Shown here in pieces: positions 46,172 to 55,117 of a stretch of DNA of 64,000 nucleotides. A model generated the notes under the pieces. It saw only the letters and a program-made list of their open reading frames with translations, did no database searches and was not told the DNA's origin. Positions within the stretch are counted from its first letter, which is position 1, and every line of letters begins with the position of its first letter. This stretch comes from Sphingomonas aurea (GTDB lineage Bacteria; Pseudomonadota; Alphaproteobacteria; Sphingomonadales; Sphingomonadaceae), in assembly GCF_030678875.1 (NCBI RefSeq), contig NZ_JAUUDS010000009.1, positions 62,001 through 126,000 on the forward strand, read 5' to 3'. The position numbers were made by a program, and so were the translations under genes.

Positions 46172-47857
46172 TCACGCCGTTATCCCCTGCCCCGACAGGA
46201 TCAACGCGACGCCGATCGGGTTGCGTGATGCCTCTGGCAACGTCACCTCCAGCGCCTGACCGGTCCGGCGGAACCGCAGCGGGGTCGGATCGCCCGGCAG
46301 GGTCACGCGGTGGACGTCGCCGAGCAGGGTCGGGCTGTCGCGACCGAGCAGCGTCAGGCGGGCGACATTGTCGTCCGGCCAGCCCAGCACCAGCGCGTGC
46401 AGCGCGTCTCCCCTGGTCACGTAGCGCACGTCGCGCGCGGTATAGCGCGATGTCGGGCCGCCTTCCGAGAACAGGCCCGAGCCGCCGCCGGTCGACCCCT
46501 CGCCGTACATCTTCCAGGGGCGGGTGGCGTAGATCGCCTCGCCATAGCGTTCCATCCAGCCGGCGATGTCCTCGACGATCCGCTCCGCCTTGTCGTCGAT
46601 CGTGCCGTCGCCGCGCATCGGCACGTTGACCATTAGATTGCCGTTCTTCGACACCACGTCGCACAGCGTATGCAGCACCGTGGCTGCCGACTTGTAGCCG
46701 CTGCGGGCATAGAGGTCGGCGTCATAGTGCCAGTTGCCGATGCAGGTATCGGTCTGCCACGGGAACCGCTCGATATAGCTTTTCCCGCCGCGTTCGACGT
46801 CGTCGACGATGCCGGTGCGCCGCTGCGGCGGCGTCATCTTGGCGGTGACCACCGCCTCCAGCCGGCCACCGTTCCACTGCATCGACCGGTTGTAGTACCA
46901 GGCGGTGAAATCCAGCCCATATTGTTCGAGCGGCAGGTCAAAATTGTCGAAATAGATCATGTCGGGCCGGTATTTCTCCGCCAGTTCGCGACAGCGTAGC
47001 ACCCAGGTGCGCGCGAAATCGGTGTCGGCAGGCACGCCCTCGCTCCAGAGCCGGTCGGTCGCCTCGTGCCACTGATCCGCCTGGGCGTTCGTGCGGATGC
47101 CGTCCGGCATCGGCATGAAGCGACCGGTATAGAGCTGCTGCGGATCGAGCCCCTGCCACCATTTGCCCCGCCCTTGCGCGGCGGTCAGCGTGTAGGCGTC
47201 ATAGCGCTGCCCGGCGCGCGGACCTTCGGGGTCGTAGCCATAGGCGGGCTGGTTCCAGTGCCAGGCATGCGCCGAGTGGTTCGACACCGCAAACCGCAGA
47301 CCGCGTTCGCGCGCCAGCTTGGCCCAGGTGCCGACGATATCCCTGCGCGGGCCGACCCGCATGGTGTTCCACGGATGATGGCTGGAGGCATAGGCATCAA
47401 GATTGTCGTGGTGATTGGCCAGCGCCATGAAATATCGGGCGCCCGCCCGCTTGTAGAGGTCGAGCAGCCGGACCGGGTCCCAGCGCTCCGCCTTCCACAG
47501 GTTCTGGATCTCCATGAACCCGACATCGGCGGGGTGGCCGTAATGCTTCAGATGGTGCGCATAGGCGCGCGATCCGGGCAGGTACATCTCGCGCGCGTAC
47601 CAGTCGCCCGCCTCGGGCACGCACTGGGCCGTCCAGTGCGCCCACATGCCGAACTTGGCGTCGCGGAACCAGTCCGGCACGCTATAGCCGGCGGTCAGCG
47701 AGGCCCAGTCGGGTGTGAAGCGTGCGGGCGGCGGCACCTTGACCGCGCGCCCGGCGCCAGCGGGGGTCGGCAGCGTGGTCACCGCCTTCGCCGCAGCCGG
47801 CACGACGGCGGCTGTCGCCAGGCTGCCGGCGATCATCTCGCGTCTGGTCGGCTTCAC
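46172..47857 (-). CDS. GH29 alpha-L-fucosidase, Tat-exported
   Basis: A 561-residue exported alpha-L-fucosidase. Twin-arginine signal TRREMIAGSLATAAVVPAAA. GH29 landmarks: FRDAKFGMWAHWTAQCVPE near the start, AREMYLP, YFMALANHHDNLDAY (conserved His pair), MIYFDNFDLPLEQYG with the nucleophile Asp (usually at YFDW/YFDN), and NLMVNVPMRGDGTID near the end. It releases L-fucose from glycans in the periplasm or outside. The GTG start at 47857 follows AGGGAGA at normal spacing; the in-frame ATG is eight codons later. The gene lies 26 bases after a mutarotase and the FucP-type transporter, in one operon. Confidence 0.92.
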   Translation of the reverse strand: MKPTRREMIAGSLATAAVVPAAAKAVTTLPTPAGAGRAVKVPPPARFTPDWASLTAGYSVPDWFRDAKFGMWAHWTAQCVPEAGDWYAREMYLPGSRAYAHHLKHYGHPADVGFMEIQNLWKAERWDPVRLLDLYKRAGARYFMALANHHDNLDAYASSHHPWNTMRVGPRRDIVGTWAKLARERGLRFAVSNHSAHAWHWNQPAYGYDPEGPRAGQRYDAYTLTAAQGRGKWWQGLDPQQLYTGRFMPMPDGIRTNAQADQWHEATDRLWSEGVPADTDFARTWVLRCRELAEKYRPDMIYFDNFDLPLEQYGLDFTAWYYNRSMQWNGGRLEAVVTAKMTPPQRRTGIVDDVERGGKSYIERFPWQTDTCIGNWHYDADLYARSGYKSAATVLHTLCDVVSKNGNLMVNVPMRGDGTIDDKAERIVEDIAGWMERYGEAIYATRPWKMYGEGSTGGGSGLFSEGGPTSRYTARDVRYVTRGDALHALVLGWPDDNVARLTLLGRDSPTLLGDVHRVTLPGDPTPLRFRRTGQALEVTLPEASRNPIGVALILSGQGITA

Positions 47858-47883
47858 GTCATTCTCCCTGTCTTTGCCTCGGC

Positions 47884-48249
47884 CTAGGCCCTGCCTGCGT
47901 CCGTCGGGGATATGGCGGTGGCGAGATCGAAGATCTGCGTGGCGCGCTGCCACTTCTCGCCGTTCGGGCCGGTCTGCTGGAACCGCGCCATCAGGGCCTC
48001 CCAGCGCTGCACCGCCGGATCGGCGGCATCGGCGGCGGCCTTGGCAGCGAAGTCGAACGTCTCGTCGACCCGCATCACCATCACCAGCCGGGTGCCGAGC
48101 CGATAGATGCGCATCTCCTCGATCCCGCTACGCCGGATCGATGCCGCGATCTCGGGCCGGCCGGCGCCGGGCGCGTGATACCGCTCATACGCCGCGATCA
48201 GCTCGGCATCGTCGCGCAGGTCGAGCAGCAGGACATGTTCGACGGTCAT
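47884..48249 (-). CDS. L-fucose/L-rhamnose mutarotase
   Basis: A 121-residue protein of the RhaM family (PF05336-type): VLLLDLRDDAELIAAYERYH, IRRSGIEEMRIYRLGTRLVM, and FQQTGPNGEKWQRATQIFDL. It converts alpha- and beta-sugar anomers. In this place, between FucP and fucosidase, L-fucose is the likely substrate. The start overlaps the fucP stop (ATGA, 48249 is shared). Confidence 0.88.
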   Translation of the reverse strand: MTVEHVLLLDLRDDAELIAAYERYHAPGAGRPEIAASIRRSGIEEMRIYRLGTRLVMVMRVDETFDFAAKAAADAADPAVQRWEALMARFQQTGPNGEKWQRATQIFDLATAISPTDAGRA

Positions 48250-49523
48250 CAGTGCGCCGGTGCCGCGGTGAGATCGACCGCCACCCCCGCCCGCCGCATC
48301 GACAGGGCAAAGGCCAGCACCGCGACGAACGCCGCTGCCGGCACCAGCATCGCCACGTTGATCCCCGCCCTGTCGGACACCGCACCCATCGCCGCGGTCA
48401 GCACCGCCCCGCCGATGATCGCCATCACGATCAGCGAGGCGCCGGCGCGGGCGAGCGGCCCCAGCCCGGCCATGCCGAGTGCGAAGATCGTCGGGAACTG
48501 GATCGACATGAAGAAGCTCGCCGCGGTCAGCGCGATCAGCCCGGCCTGGCCGCCCAGCATCGTCGCCGCGACCGCGAGCAGCAGGCTGATCCCGGCGAAC
48601 ACGGCCAGCAGCAGCGCCGGCGCGACCCGCCCCATCAGCCACGCACCCACGAAGCGGCCCAGCCCGAACAGCACCAGGCTGGCGAACAGCCAGTCGGCGG
48701 CGGTCCGCTCGCTCGTGCCGGGCAGGTTCGCCTGCGCGTAGCGGATGGTGTAGCTCCACAACCCGACCTGCGCGCCGACATAGAAGAATTGCGCGCCCGC
48801 CGCCTTCAGCAGGCGCGGCTGACGGAATATCGCCGAGAAGGGCACACTCTCCCGCGGTCCGTCATCCTCGACATGGCCGGGAAAGCGGATCAGCGCCGCC
48901 GCGATCGCGAAACCCAGCACGACCAGCCCGATCACCAGATAGGGCGCCTGCACCGCCACCACCTCCTGCCGCAGCAGCGCGTCGCGCGCGGCCGGCGCCA
49001 TGGCGGACAGCGCACGCTCGTCGTGCGCGATCTCGGACAGGATGAAATATTTACCGATCAGCACGCCGGTGACGGTGCCGACCGGATTGGCCGCCTGCGC
49101 CCAGTTCAGCCGCCGCGCGGCACCCGCCGGATCGCCGATCTCGGTCATCAGCGGATTGGCCGAGGTTTCGAGGAACGCCAGCCCCGCCGCGATCACGAAC
49201 AACGCGGCGAGGAAATAGCGATACTCGCCGAAATGCGCGGCCGGATAGAAGAGCAGCGCGCCGATCGCATAGAGCAGCAGCCCGGTGACGATCGCCGCCT
49301 TGTAGCCGCGCGTGCGCGTCACCATCGCCGCCGGCACCGCGAGCAGGAAATAGCCGAGATAGAAGGCCTGCTGAACGAAGCTCGTCTCGAAGTCCGACAG
49401 GACGAACGCCTTCCTGAACTGCGCGATCAGGATGTCGTTCAGGTTGTTCGCCATGCCCCATAGGAAGAACAGGCACGTCGTCAGCACGATCGCGGCCCTG
49501 AAATCCTGTTTAGCCTGTCGCAT
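48249..49523 (-). CDS. fucP: L-fucose:H+ symporter
   Basis: A 424-residue, 12-helix MFS transporter of the FHS (FucP) group. LFFLWGMANNLNDILIAQFRK holds the conserved FLWG-x-x-x-x-N-D signature with the proton-carrying Asp. NWAQAANPVGTVTG and SIQFPTIFALGMAGLG are further FucP blocks. It brings L-fucose in with a proton. GGAGGGGTCCG precedes the ATG. The transporter is followed on the same strand by the mutarotase and fucosidase genes, and is preceded by the UxaA-like gene after 55 bases. Confidence 0.9.
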   Translation of the reverse strand: MRQAKQDFRAAIVLTTCLFFLWGMANNLNDILIAQFRKAFVLSDFETSFVQQAFYLGYFLLAVPAAMVTRTRGYKAAIVTGLLLYAIGALLFYPAAHFGEYRYFLAALFVIAAGLAFLETSANPLMTEIGDPAGAARRLNWAQAANPVGTVTGVLIGKYFILSEIAHDERALSAMAPAARDALLRQEVVAVQAPYLVIGLVVLGFAIAAALIRFPGHVEDDGPRESVPFSAIFRQPRLLKAAGAQFFYVGAQVGLWSYTIRYAQANLPGTSERTAADWLFASLVLFGLGRFVGAWLMGRVAPALLLAVFAGISLLLAVAATMLGGQAGLIALTAASFFMSIQFPTIFALGMAGLGPLARAGASLIVMAIIGGAVLTAAMGAVSDRAGINVAMLVPAAAFVAVLAFALSMRRAGVAVDLTAAPAH

Positions 49524-49578
49524 CGGACCCCTCCAAACCTGCATGCCGCGCCGGTCTCTGCCGGCGTCGACCCGTCGC

Positions 49579-51072
49579 TTACATCCAGGCGCCCAGTTGC
49601 CAGGGCACGAATTCATGATCGCCGAGGCCGTGCGCCTCCGACTTGGTCGGTCGGCCGGACGCCACCGCCAGCAATGCATCGAAGATCGCCCGTCCCGCAT
49701 CTTCGAGCGGCCAGCCGTCCAGCACCGGCGAGCAGTCGATATCCATGTCGCCGCTCATCCGCCGTGCAAGCGGCGCATTGGACGCGATCTTCAGGCACGG
49801 CGTCGGCTGCGCGCCGAACACCGATCCGCGACCGGTGGTGAACGCCAGCAGGTTCGCGCCCGACGCGATCTGTCCCGTCGCCGAACAGGGATCGTAGCCG
49901 GGGGAATCCATGAAGATCAGCCCGCGCGTACCGTCGCGCTGCCCGGCATAGGCAAGGACACCGTCGAGCGGCGCGTTGCCCGCCTTGGCGACCGCGCCCA
50001 GCGACTTTTCGTAGATGGTGGTCAGCCCGCCCGCCTTGTTGCCGGGCGAGGGATTATTGTCGAGGCTGGCGTCGTGCCGTGCAGCATAGGCTTCCCACCA
50101 TGCCACCCGCTCGGCCAGGGCATCCGCCACCGCCGGGCTGGTCGCGCGGGCGTAGAGCAGATGCTCGGCGCCATAGATCTCGGGCGTCTCCGACAGATAG
50201 GCGGTGCCGCCGGCCGCGATCAGCAGGTCGCTCGCTACGCCCAGGGCAGGGTTGGCGGTGACGCCGGACCAGCCGTCGGAACCGCCGCATTGCAGCCCCA
50301 GCACCAGGTCGCTCGCCGGTCGCCGCTGACGCCGGTCGGTACGCGCGATCTCGATCAGCTCGTGGACGATGGCGGTGCCGCGCTCGATCGCCTCGGCCGT
50401 GCCGCCCGCACCCTGGATGGTCAGCGTCCGCAGCCGCTCGCCGGGCGCCAGCCCGTACCGCGCCAGCATCTCCTCGATCTGCGCGACCTCGCAGCCCAGC
50501 CCGATCATCAGCACGCCGCCGAAATTGGGATGGCGGGCATAGCCAGTCAGCGTCCGTTCCAGCGTCTCGATACCCTCGCCGGTCTTGGCCATGCCGCAAC
50601 CGCGCGAGTGGGTGAACGGCACGACCGCGTCGATCCCCGCCGGTACGGCGTCCTCGAATGTGCGGGCAATCCGGCGCACGACCGTCGCGGAGCAGTTGAC
50701 GCTGGCGATGATGCCGATCGTATTGCGCGTGCCGACGCCGCCATCGGCCCGGACATAACCGTCGAACCACGCTTCTCCGCCCCGCCGGCGGGCCACCGCT
50801 GCCGCGATATCGGGATGGGGGATGCCCTCTATCGGCAGCGCCAGATTATGGTTGTGGACATGCTCGCCCGGGCCGATTGCGCGCGTGGCCACACCGATCG
50901 GCTGGCCGTATTTGTGCACCACGGCGCCCGTCGCGATCGGCCGGAGCGCCATCTTGTGTCCGCTTGGGATCGCGTCGCGCGCGGCGACGCCCAGCACCGC
51001 GTCGCCCGGCGCGGCGGCGTCGATCAGCACTGCGACCTCGTCACGGTCGGACAGATGGAGCGCGCCGGTCAT
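49579..51072 (-). CDS. UxaA-family altronate/fuconate dehydratase
   Basis: A 497-residue full-length UxaA-type dehydratase: an N-terminal SAF domain (AARDAIPSGHKMALRPI, HVHNHNLAL) and a large C-terminal catalytic part (GYVRADGGVGTRNTIGII, FTHSRGCGMAKTGEG, LQCGGSDGWSGVTANPA, GGLTTIYEKSLGAVAKAG). The enteric enzyme turns D-altronate into 2-keto-3-deoxygluconate. In the Campylobacter fuc locus UxaA-like genes take the place of L-fuconate dehydratase, and no enolase-type fuconate dehydratase is visible here. It can therefore act on L-fuconate, on altronate, or both. Its start overlaps the stop of the UxaB-like gene (ATGA). Confidence 0.85.
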   Translation of the reverse strand: MTGALHLSDRDEVAVLIDAAAPGDAVLGVAARDAIPSGHKMALRPIATGAVVHKYGQPIGVATRAIGPGEHVHNHNLALPIEGIPHPDIAAAVARRRGGEAWFDGYVRADGGVGTRNTIGIIASVNCSATVVRRIARTFEDAVPAGIDAVVPFTHSRGCGMAKTGEGIETLERTLTGYARHPNFGGVLMIGLGCEVAQIEEMLARYGLAPGERLRTLTIQGAGGTAEAIERGTAIVHELIEIARTDRRQRRPASDLVLGLQCGGSDGWSGVTANPALGVASDLLIAAGGTAYLSETPEIYGAEHLLYARATSPAVADALAERVAWWEAYAARHDASLDNNPSPGNKAGGLTTIYEKSLGAVAKAGNAPLDGVLAYAGQRDGTRGLIFMDSPGYDPCSATGQIASGANLLAFTTGRGSVFGAQPTPCLKIASNAPLARRMSGDMDIDCSPVLDGWPLEDAGRAIFDALLAVASGRPTKSEAHGLGDHEFVPWQLGAWM

Positions 51073-52190
51073 GCCGCCGCCATCACGCGATCGGCCAACG
51101 CGCGCAGTTCGGGCATCGCCGGCGGATCGCCCGGCGCCTCGTCCACCCAGCGGACGAATCCACCGACCCGCTTGTCGACCTTCGCCGCGTGATGGACGTG
51201 GATGTCGGCGATCAGATGGTCGAGAAAGGGATTGGCGAACCGCTCGAGCGTCGTCGCCACATACGCCCCTGCCGCTGCCGCCATGCCATGCGCGGCGAAG
51301 CCCGCTACTATCTCGTCCCTCATCACTCTCTCCAACGCGCCCCGTGTCCCCGGATCGGCCAGTGCCTGTCGTACCGTTGCATCTGCCGCACCGCCGGCCT
51401 GACGCCACCGCTCCGCCAGCCAGCTGTGACCCAGGTTGAGGATATATAGTTTGAGGCGCTCGAACGGCACCAGATCGTCTGTCAGGGTGATCGCCGGATG
51501 CGCGAACGGCAGCGCCAGTCCCGGTACGCGCCGGATCGCCCACAAGGCATAGGGCTCGGCGATCGCACCGGCGGGGTCCAGCGGGCTGCTGACGATGCGA
51601 TCGACCAGCGTATCCGCCCATAGGCAGGTCTCGCCCAGCCACGCGACGAATGCGGCCTCGCGCCCCTGTGTCCGCGCCAGCCCGGTCACGACGTCGCGCA
51701 GCACCGATGCGTTACGCTGGACCAGTTCGCACGGCAGCACCGTGATCCCCGATCGTCCGGCTGCCCAGCGTGCGTGGAGCAGCGCCACCAGCATCGCGGG
51801 GAAGCTCGCCGGCGCCACGTCCGCCCTGCCCGCGATCCGGTCGGCTGCCGCGACATCATAGCCGGTGTCGCCGGTGTTTGAGACGATGTGCGTCGCCGCG
51901 TTGCGGACGATCATGGTCAGCGCGTGCCAGTCTATCGCCGCCTGCATCCCGCCCACGACGCTGCGCACCTGAACCGTCCGCTCGACCGGATGTCCTGCTT
52001 CCATCCCGCGGACGATCACGGGAAAGCCGGCGGGATCGGCGAACGCCGCGAGACGCCTGGCGCGCGCCGGGTCGCGCGTCGTCTGCACCACCACAATGCC
52101 GGGCACCGCCTGCCCGGCGTCCCGTGCCTCGGACGCGAACAGATCGACATGCGCCTGCAGGAACCGGCTGGTGCCGAATTGCACGATCAT
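51069..52190 (-). CDS. UxaB-like mannitol dehydrogenase family oxidoreductase
   Basis: A 373-residue long-chain polyol dehydrogenase. It begins MIVQFGTSRFLQAHVDLFAS, with VSNTGDTGYDV for cofactor and the catalytic Lys/Asn region in ERLKLYILNLGHSWLAE. It is shorter than typical UxaB or UxuB (about 480 residues), so it belongs to a trimmed subgroup. UxaB reduces D-tagaturonate to D-altronate; UxaA then dehydrates altronate. The coupled uxaA-like gene directly downstream keeps that order. ATG 52190 is preferred because AGGAGGG is 10 bases upstream; a longer start at 52241 has no ribosome site and would lie in the operator region. Confidence 0.8.
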   Translation of the reverse strand: MIVQFGTSRFLQAHVDLFASEARDAGQAVPGIVVVQTTRDPARARRLAAFADPAGFPVIVRGMEAGHPVERTVQVRSVVGGMQAAIDWHALTMIVRNAATHIVSNTGDTGYDVAAADRIAGRADVAPASFPAMLVALLHARWAAGRSGITVLPCELVQRNASVLRDVVTGLARTQGREAAFVAWLGETCLWADTLVDRIVSSPLDPAGAIAEPYALWAIRRVPGLALPFAHPAITLTDDLVPFERLKLYILNLGHSWLAERWRQAGGAADATVRQALADPGTRGALERVMRDEIVAGFAAHGMAAAAGAYVATTLERFANPFLDHLIADIHVHHAAKVDKRVGGFVRWVDEAPGDPPAMPELRALADRVMAAA

Positions 52191-52245
52191 GCGGGGCTGC
52201 CCTCCTGTCTCGTGCACGGTCGCCGCTGTCGGTTCATACATGCCA

Positions 52246-52283
52246 ATATCTTATATGCGCGATCATACTTGCATATAGGATAT
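52246..52283. promoter_or_regulatory. Interrupted palindrome between divergent uxaB-like and MDR genes
   Basis: ATATCTTATATGC (52246-52258) and GCATATAGGATAT (52271-52283) are inverted copies with one mismatch in 13, separated by 12 bases. AT-rich in a very GC-rich region, it lies between divergent starts at 52190 and 52341, and is a strong candidate for the binding site of the GntR regulator at 55118-55822. Confidence 0.65.
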
Positions 52284-52340
52284 CGCCTGTCTAGTTGATC
52301 CGCCCGGGGGTTTTCGCATGACCGCAGCGGGGAGGGCCGA

Positions 52341-53366
52341 GTGAAAGCCGTAATATGTCGCGAGCCGTTCGACCTCGCGCTGGTCGAACGTGAGGAGCCG
52401 CATCTGGCGCCCGGAACGGTGGTCGTGCGGATCAGGCGCGTCGGCCTGTGCGGAACGGACTATCATATCTACGAGGGGCGGCATCCGTTCCTCACCTACC
52501 CGCGCGTGATGGGACACGAGCTGGGCGGCGAGATCGAGGCATTGCCTGAAGGATCGGAGCTTGAGGGATCGGGCCTCGCCGTTGGGCAGTTCGTCGCCAT
52601 CAACCCCTATCTGGCGTGCGGCGGGTGCGTCGCGTGCCGCAAGGGCAAACCGAACGCCTGCGTCGCTATCAGCGTGCTGGGCGTCCATGCCGATGGCGGG
52701 ATGTGCGAACGTCTGGTCGTTCCTCAGTCCGCCATCGTCGATGCGACCGGCCTGTCGCTCAGCCAGGCGGCGATGGTCGAGTTTCTGGCCATCGGCGCGC
52801 ATGCCGTCGCCCGCGGCGCGCCTGTTGCGGGTGAGCGCGTGCTCGTCGTGGGCGCGGGGCCGATCGGCGTGGCGACCGCGCTGTTCGCCCGGCTGAATGG
52901 CGCCGCGGTGACGCTCGTCGACACCCGCCTGCCGCGCCTTCGTTATGCTCGCGACGCGCTCGGCATCGAGGCGATCGCGCTTGCCGACGAGCGCCTGCCC
53001 GAGACGCTCGCCGCGGCGACGTCGGGCGACATGTTCGACATCGTCTTCGACGCGACCGGCGTCCTGGCGGCGATGACCGAAAGCCTCCGCTATGTCGCGC
53101 ACGGCGGCAAGCTGGTCCTGGTCGGGGTGGCGCCCGGCGAGTTGGTGTTCCCGGATCCGGAACTGCACAAGCGCGAGGCCACGGTCATCACCAGCCGCAA
53201 CGCCCTCGCCGACGATTTCACACGCGTGATCGCCGCGATCAGAGCCGCCGACATTCCTGTCGACGCGCTCCACACCCACAGCCTCTCGGCCAACGACCTG
53301 CCGGACCGGCTACCGGCGTTGATCGAGAATGCCGATCACGTCCTGAAGGCGATCGTCAGCTTCTGA
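52341..53366 (+). CDS. Zinc-dependent alcohol dehydrogenase (L-galactonate/sugar-acid type)
   Basis: A 341-residue medium-chain dehydrogenase. The catalytic zinc ligands lie in GLCGTDYHIYEGRHP (Cys) and VMGHELGGEIEAL (His, Glu); the structural zinc site is CGGCVACRKGKPNAC; the NAD site is VLVVGAGPIGVATALFARL. It resembles enzymes such as LgoD/RspB that oxidise L-galactonate to D-tagaturonate. A GTG start follows GGGAGGGCCGA. It is divergent from the uxaB/uxaA-like pair, the next two enzymes of the L-galactonate route, which supports that role. A role on L-fuconate, the 6-deoxy form of L-galactonate, is an alternative. Confidence 0.82.
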   Translation: MKAVICREPFDLALVEREEPHLAPGTVVVRIRRVGLCGTDYHIYEGRHPFLTYPRVMGHELGGEIEALPEGSELEGSGLAVGQFVAINPYLACGGCVACRKGKPNACVAISVLGVHADGGMCERLVVPQSAIVDATGLSLSQAAMVEFLAIGAHAVARGAPVAGERVLVVGAGPIGVATALFARLNGAAVTLVDTRLPRLRYARDALGIEAIALADERLPETLAAATSGDMFDIVFDATGVLAAMTESLRYVAHGGKLVLVGVAPGELVFPDPELHKREATVITSRNALADDFTRVIAAIRAADIPVDALHTHSLSANDLPDRLPALIENADHVLKAIVSF

Positions 53367-53430
53367 CGCGTCCGCGAGGTTTGGGTTTCGCTCCCCTAGC
53401 GCGGTCTGTCATCCGCCACGACCCCGACGC

Positions 53431-54276
53431 TCAAGCGGCGGCGACGAACCGCTGGCACTGCTCACCCAGCCTGTCGATACCCAGCCGCACCGTCTGCCCG
53501 GCGCGGAGATAGACCGGCGGCCGCTGGCCCAGGCCGACGCCCTCCGGCGTCCCCGTCGAGATGATGTCGCCGGGCTCCAGCGTGCAGAACCCGCTGACAT
53601 AGGAAACCAGCTCAGCGACCGAAAAGATCATGTCGGCGGTGGTGCTGTCCTGATAGCGGTGGCCGTCGACCTCCAGCCACAATCGCAGCGCCTGCGGGTC
53701 GCCGACCTCGTCGGGGGTGACCAGCCAGGGGCCGGTCGGGCCGAACGTGTCGCAGCCCTTGCCCTTGTCCCAGGTGCCGCCGCGCTCGAGCTGGAACGCG
53801 CGCTCGGACACGTCATGGACCACGCAATAGCCTGCGACATGGGACAGCGCCTCCTCGCGCGCGACGTGGCGCGCACGGGTGCCGATGACGACGCCCAGTT
53901 CGACCTCCCAGTCGGTCTTCTCAGACCCGCGCGGGATCTCGACATCGTCGTTCGGGCCGACGGTGGCGCTCGACCATTTGCCGAACACCACCGGCTCGGC
54001 CGGGATCGGCAGGTCGCTCTCGGCGGCATGGGCGCGGTAGTTCAGGCCGATGCAGACGAACTTGCCCGGCCGCGCGATGCATGAGCCAAGACGCGGATCG
54101 CCCTCCACCACCGGCAGCGCCATGGGGTCGAGCGCGGCGATCTCGGCCAGGCCGGCCGGCGTCAGCCGGTCGCCCGCCAGGTCGCCCAGCGCGTCCGGCA
54201 GGGCGCGGATGCGGCCATTCTCGTCGAGCAGGCCGGCCCGCTCGCGGCCCGGCTCGCCATAGCGCAGCAATTTCAT
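53431..54276 (-). CDS. Fumarylacetoacetate hydrolase family, 2,4-diketo-3-deoxy-L-fuconate hydrolase-like
   Basis: A 281-residue FAH-family enzyme. The N-terminal cap (MKLLRYGEPGRERAGLLDENG) is followed by the catalytic fold: KFVCIGLNYRAHAAESDLPI, WEVELGVVIGTRARHV (metal Glu pair), GYCVVHDVSERAFQLERGG, WDKGKGCDTFGPTGPWL and GDIISTGTPEGVGLGQ. This exact subgroup is known from non-phosphorylating L-rhamnose and L-fucose pathways, where it splits a 2,4-diketo-3-deoxy acid into pyruvate and L-lactate. The SDR gene 12 bases upstream makes its substrate. Cytoplasmic. Last gene of a five-gene operon. Confidence 0.88.
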   Translation of the reverse strand: MKLLRYGEPGRERAGLLDENGRIRALPDALGDLAGDRLTPAGLAEIAALDPMALPVVEGDPRLGSCIARPGKFVCIGLNYRAHAAESDLPIPAEPVVFGKWSSATVGPNDDVEIPRGSEKTDWEVELGVVIGTRARHVAREEALSHVAGYCVVHDVSERAFQLERGGTWDKGKGCDTFGPTGPWLVTPDEVGDPQALRLWLEVDGHRYQDSTTADMIFSVAELVSYVSGFCTLEPGDIISTGTPEGVGLGQRPPVYLRAGQTVRLGIDRLGEQCQRFVAAA

Positions 54277-54288
54277 CGGTCGATCTCC

Positions 54289-55029
54289 CTAATTGATCCA
54301 GCCACCGTCGATGACGTGGACGGTGCCGGTGGTGAAGGCGGCCTCGTCGCTCGCCAGATAGAGGAACAGCGCGGCGATCTCCTCCGCGCGACCCAGGCGC
54401 CCCATCGGCTGGCGCGCGACGAAGGCGGCATAGACCTCGTCGACGCTGCTGCCCTGCGCTTCGGCCTGTGCGGCGATACGCTGGTGCAGCGACGGCGTCT
54501 CGACGGTGCCGGGGCAGACCGCGTTGCAACGGATGCCATGGCTGACGAAATCGGCCGCCACCCCCTTGGTCAACCCGATCACCGCCGCCTTGCTGGCGCC
54601 ATAGGCGAAGCGGCCGGGCACCGCCTTCAGGCTGGAGCAGATCGAACTCATGTTGATGATCGACCCGCCGCCGCGCGCCAGCATCCCCGGCAGAAAGGCA
54701 CGGATCATCCGGTAACAGGCATCGACGCTGAGGTCGAACGACAGCGCCCAGTCCGCCTCCTCGCATTCCAGGATGGTGCCGGCATGGACGAAGCCGGCGA
54801 CGTTCGCCAAGATATCGACCGCGCCGATCCGCGTCGGCAGCGCGGCAATGGCCGCCGCGTCGCGCAGGTCGATCGCGACCCGCTCCACCCCTGCCACGGC
54901 ATCCAGCGCGGCGGCATCGCGATCCAGTGCCCAGACCCGCGCGCCGGCATCGCGGAAGCGCTCGGCGGTGGCGCGGCCGATCCCCTGCGCCGCCGCGGTG
55001 ACGATCGCCGTCTTTCCCTCCAGTCTCAT
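54289..55029 (-). CDS. SDR oxidoreductase, 2-keto-3-deoxy-L-fuconate dehydrogenase-like
   Basis: A 246-residue short-chain dehydrogenase. TAAAQGIGRATAERFRDAG binds NAD; VAIDLRDAAA indicates NAD over NADP; NVAGFVHAG is the NAG-type motif; the active site has MSSICSS (Ser) and YGASKAAVIG (Tyr, Lys). GTVETPSLHQRIAAQAE is characteristic of the 2-keto-3-deoxy-L-fuconate/rhamnonate dehydrogenases, which form the 2,4-diketo acid. GGAGCCAAGAGC precedes the ATG. It lies 12 bases before the FAH-family gene and 88 bases after the GntR gene. Confidence 0.87.
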   Translation of the reverse strand: MRLEGKTAIVTAAAQGIGRATAERFRDAGARVWALDRDAAALDAVAGVERVAIDLRDAAAIAALPTRIGAVDILANVAGFVHAGTILECEEADWALSFDLSVDACYRMIRAFLPGMLARGGGSIINMSSICSSLKAVPGRFAYGASKAAVIGLTKGVAADFVSHGIRCNAVCPGTVETPSLHQRIAAQAEAQGSSVDEVYAAFVARQPMGRLGRAEEIAALFLYLASDEAAFTTGTVHVIDGGWIN

Positions 55030-55117
55030 GCTCTTGGCTCCTATCGCTGGCATGTTCGGTATCGCTGCCGGACCGGACCGGCTTTCCTTCGGTGTTCCGC
55101 AACGGGTGTCGCGGTTG

